64,000 nucleotides of DNA, taken from Sympetrum striolatum. Lineage: Eukaryota; Arthropoda; Insecta; Odonata; Libellulidae. Location: positions 4,526,001-4,590,000 of the forward strand of contig OX388341.1 in NCBI GenBank assembly GCA_947579665.1. The letters are read 5' to 3'. This document shows, one piece after another, positions 61,098 through 64,000 of the stretch. Under the pieces are notes generated by a model that was given only the letters and a program-made list of their open reading frames with translations, did not search any database and was not told where the DNA came from. Each line of letters starts with the position of its first letter. Positions within the stretch are counted from its first letter, which is position 1. Both the position numbers and the translations under genes were made by a program.

Positions 61098-61816
61098 AAA
61101 AAAAGGGGATTAAAATTGAAATTTCGCTAAAATTTTCCGTTTTCGATGCTTTTTTTGATCAAAATGCTAGAAAATGAAAAAAATTAAGGAAAAAAAGGGG
61201 ATTAAAATTGAGAAATCGCTAACTTTCTCCGCTCTCGATGCTTTTTTTATCAAAATGCAAGAACATGACGATAATTAAGGAAAAAAAGGGGATAAAAATT
61301 GAAATTTCGCTAAAATCTTCTGTTTTTCGATGCTTTTTTTGATCATAAATCAAGAAAAAGACGAAAATTAAGGAAAAAAAGGGGATAAGATTGAAATTTC
61401 GCTAAAATTCTCCGTTTTTGATGCTTTTCTTTATCAAAAAGCAAGACAATGACGAAAATTAAGGAAAAAAATGGGATAAAAATTGAAATTTCGCTAAAAT
61501 TCTCCGTTTTCGTTGCTTTTTCTGATCAAAATGCAAGAAAATGACGAAAATTAAGGAAAAAAAGGGGGTGAAAAATGAAATTTCGCTAAAATTCTCCGTT
61601 TTCGATGCTTTTTTTGATCAAAATGCAAGAAAATGACGAAAATTAATGGAAAAAAGGTGATAAAAATTGAAATTTCGCTACAATTCTCCGTTTTCGATCC
61701 TTTTTTTGATCAAAATGCAAGAAAATGACGAAAATTAATGGAAAAAAGGGGATAAAAATTGAAATTTCGCCAAAATCTTCAGTTTTCGATGCTTTTTTTG
61801 ATCATAAATCAAGAAA

Positions 61817-64000
61817 AGGACGAAAATTAAGGAAAAAAAGGGGATGAGATTGAAATTTCGCTAAAATTCTCCGTTTTTGATGCTTTTCTTTATCAAAAAG
61901 CAAGAAAATGACGAAAATTAAGGAAAAAAATGGGATAAAAATTGAAATTTCGCTAAAATTCTCAGTTTTTGATGCTTTTTTTGATCAAAATGCAAGAAAA
62001 TGACGAAAATTAAGGAAAAAAAGGGGTATAAAATTGAAATTTCGCTAAAATTCTCCGTTTTCGATGCTTTTTGTGATCAAAATGCAAGGAAATTACGAAA
62101 ATTAAGGGAAAAAGGGGAATAAAATTGATAAATCGCTAAAATTCTACGTTTTCGGTGCTTTTTTTGATCAAAATGCAAGAAAATGACGAAAATTAAGGAA
62201 AAAAAGGGGATAAAAATGGAAATTTCGCTAAAATCATCAGTTTTCGATGCTTTTTTTGATCATAAATCAAGAAAAGGACGAAAATTAAGGAAAAAAAGGG
62301 GATAAGAATTGAAATTTCGCTAAAATTCACAGTATTCGATCCTTTTTTTGATAAAAATGCAAGAAAATTACGAGAATTGAGGAAAAAAAGGGGATCAAAA
62401 TTCTCAGTTATCCATGCTTTTTTTGATCAAAATGCAAGAAAATGACGGAAATTAAAGAAAAAAAGGGGATAAAAATTGAAATTTCGCTAAAATTCTCCGT
62501 TTTCGTTGCTTTTTCTGATTATAATACAAGAAAATGACGAAAATTAAGGAAAAAAAGGGGGTGAAAAATGAAATTTCGCTAAAATTCTCCGTTTTCGATG
62601 CTTTTTTTGATCAAAATGCAAGAAAATGACAAAATTAATGGAAAAGAGGTGATAAAAATTGAAATTTCGCTACAATTACCCGTTTTCGATCCTTTTTTTG
62701 ATCAAAATGCAAGATAATGACGAAATTTAATGGAAAAAAGGGGATAAAAATGGAAATTTCGCTAAAATCTTCTGTTTTCGATGCTTTTTTTGATCATAAA
62801 TCAAGAAAAGGACGAAAATTAAGGAAAAAAAGGGGATAAGAATTTAAATTTCGCTAAAATTCACAGTATTCGATCCTTGTTTTGATCAAAATGCAAGAAA
62901 ATTACGAGAATTGAGGAAAAAAAGGGGATCAAAATTCTCAGTTATCCATGCTTTTTTTGATCAAAATGCAAGAAAATGACGGAAATTAAAGAAAAAAAGG
63001 GGATAAAAATTGAAATTTCGCTAAAATTCTCCGTTTTCGTTGCTTTTTCTGATTATAATACAAGAAAATGACGAAAATTAAGGAAAAAAAGGGGGTGAAA
63101 AATGAAATTTCGCTAAAATTCTCCGTTTTCGATGCTTTTTTTGAGCAAAATGCAAGAAAATGACGAAAATTAATGGAAAAAAAGGGATAAAAATTGAAAT
63201 TTCACAAAAATTCTCCGTTTTCGATGCTTTTTCTGATCAAAATGCAAGAAAATGACGAAAATTAATGGAAAAAAGGGGATAAAAATTGAAATTTCGCCAA
63301 AATCTTCAGTTTTCGATGCTTTTTTTGATCATAAATCAAGAAAAGGACGAAAATTAAGGAAAAAAAAGGGATAAAAATTGAAATTTCGCTAAAATTCTCT
63401 GTTATTGATGCTTTTTTTTATCAAAATGCATGAAAATGACGAAAATTAAGGAAAAAAAGGGGATAAAAATTGAATTTTCGTTAAAATTCTCCGTTTTCGA
63501 CGCTTTTCTTGATCAAAATGCAAGAAAATGACGAAAATTAAGGAAAAAAAGGGGTTTAAATTGATAAATCGCTAAAATTCTCCGTTTTCGACGTTATTTT
63601 TGATCAAAATGCAAGAAAATGACGAAAATTTAGGAAAAAAAGGGGATTAAAATTGATAAATCGCAAAAATTCTCCGTTTTCGATACTTTTTTTGATCAAA
63701 ATGCAAGAAAATGACGAAAAATAAGGAAAAAAAGGGGTTTAAATTGATAAATCGCTAAAATTCTCCGCTTTCGATGCCTTTTTTGATCATAAATCAAGAA
63801 AAGGACGAAAATTAAGGAAAAAAAAGGGGATAAAAATTGAAATTTTGCTAAAATTCTCCGTTTTTGATGCTTTTCTTTATCAAAAAGCAAGAAAATGACG
63901 AAAATTAAGGAAGAAAATGGGATAAAAATTGAAATTTCGCTAAAATTCTCAGTTTTTGATGCTTTTTTTGATCAAAATGCATGAAAATGACGAAAATTAA
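61817..64000 (+). repeat. 3.7-kb higher-order repeat, copy 4 (cut by window end)
   Basis: Matches copy 2 over its whole visible length (offset 6,327-6,328 bp, for example the ACGAAAAATAAGG unit at 57388 and 63715). It runs off the end of the window after about 2.2 kb. Confidence 0.85.

Larger units (their letters stand above)
59198..61816 (+). repeat. 3.7-kb higher-order repeat, copy 3 (interior replaced, 2,619 bp)
   Basis: The first ~0.9 kb (to about 60,090) and the last ~0.6 kb (from about 61,205) match the standard unit. The ~2.2 kb expected between them is missing and about 1.1 kb of other satellite sequence sits there instead, including two diverged monomers. The left joint falls after GATCCTTTTTTTGATC / GCAAGAAAAGGACG. 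Confidence 0.75.
11300..64000 (+). repeat. 92-bp satellite array, right arm (super-repeats, then 3.7-kb HOR)
   Basis: This is the same satellite family as the left arm, resuming in register right after the mobile element: the interrupted A-run continues as AAAAGGGGATAAAAATTG. It runs unbroken to the window end. Up to about 51.6 kb it is organised in long super-repeats of 11-14 kb; beyond that it follows a 3.7-kb higher-order repeat. Monomer variants (for example CTCTGTTATTGATGC, CTCCGCTTTCGATGCC, CTTCTGTTTTTCGATGC, TACAATTACCCG) recur in the same order in each higher-order copy, which shows that amplification acted on multi-monomer blocks. No gene, RNA gene or second mobile element was seen. 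Confidence 0.97.

Noticed and set aside
1..64000. CENP-B box or other known centromere-protein site
   Set aside because: I looked for the TTCG....A..CGGG pattern on both strands of the consensus. TTTCGCTAAAATT and CTCCGTTTTCG do not fit its spacing or the CGGG core, so a centromere call is not supported by motif.

Overview
This window is almost entirely one head-to-tail satellite DNA array and holds no gene I can support. The unit is an AT-rich monomer of about 92 bp (26 G+C in my hand-read 92-nt consensus). It repeats roughly 690 times in a single orientation from the first base to the last. The only foreign sequence is an insertion of about 1.05 kb at 10247-11299. It has subterminal inverted repeats, a 3'-terminal hairpin, two 316-bp internal tandem repeats and a CA microsatellite, and resembles a non-autonomous Helentron/DINE-1-type (HINE) mobile element. 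A satellite of this size and order, with this kind of element, points to nuclear heterochromatin of a eukaryote. CpG is over-represented rather than depleted, and the element architecture is common in invertebrates, so an invertebrate (possibly arthropod) genome is my best but unproven guess. Whether the array is centromeric, pericentromeric or elsewhere cannot be read from sequence alone.

The array is built hierarchically. Level 1 is the ~92-bp monomer, itself made of about nine ~10-bp segments each carrying an A- or T-tract, so the tracts are phased with the DNA helix. Level 2 consists of direct duplications of many monomers, with offsets of 1,362, 1,866, 2,233, 2,324, 2,431, 2,628, 3,708 and 4,857 bp. 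Level 3 is a super-repeat whose base unit is about 11.3-11.5 kb. It is seen as copies phased at 10003, 23888 and 37813. These copies differ mainly by level-2 duplications, whole-monomer deletions and, in the first copy, the mobile element.

Layout: 1-10.0 kb is a mosaic of overlapping 1.9-2.4 kb duplications, related to the last part of the super-repeat. Positions 10.0-51.6 kb hold two complete super-repeats and a third broken off at about 51.6 kb. Positions 51.6-64.0 kb belong to a different regime, a ~3,708-bp higher-order repeat in four copies, the third rearranged and the fourth cut by the window edge. Seven copies of one strongly diverged monomer mark equivalent positions in the hierarchy. 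The open frames of 60-109 codons are antisense readings of the satellite monomer and are not annotated as genes.
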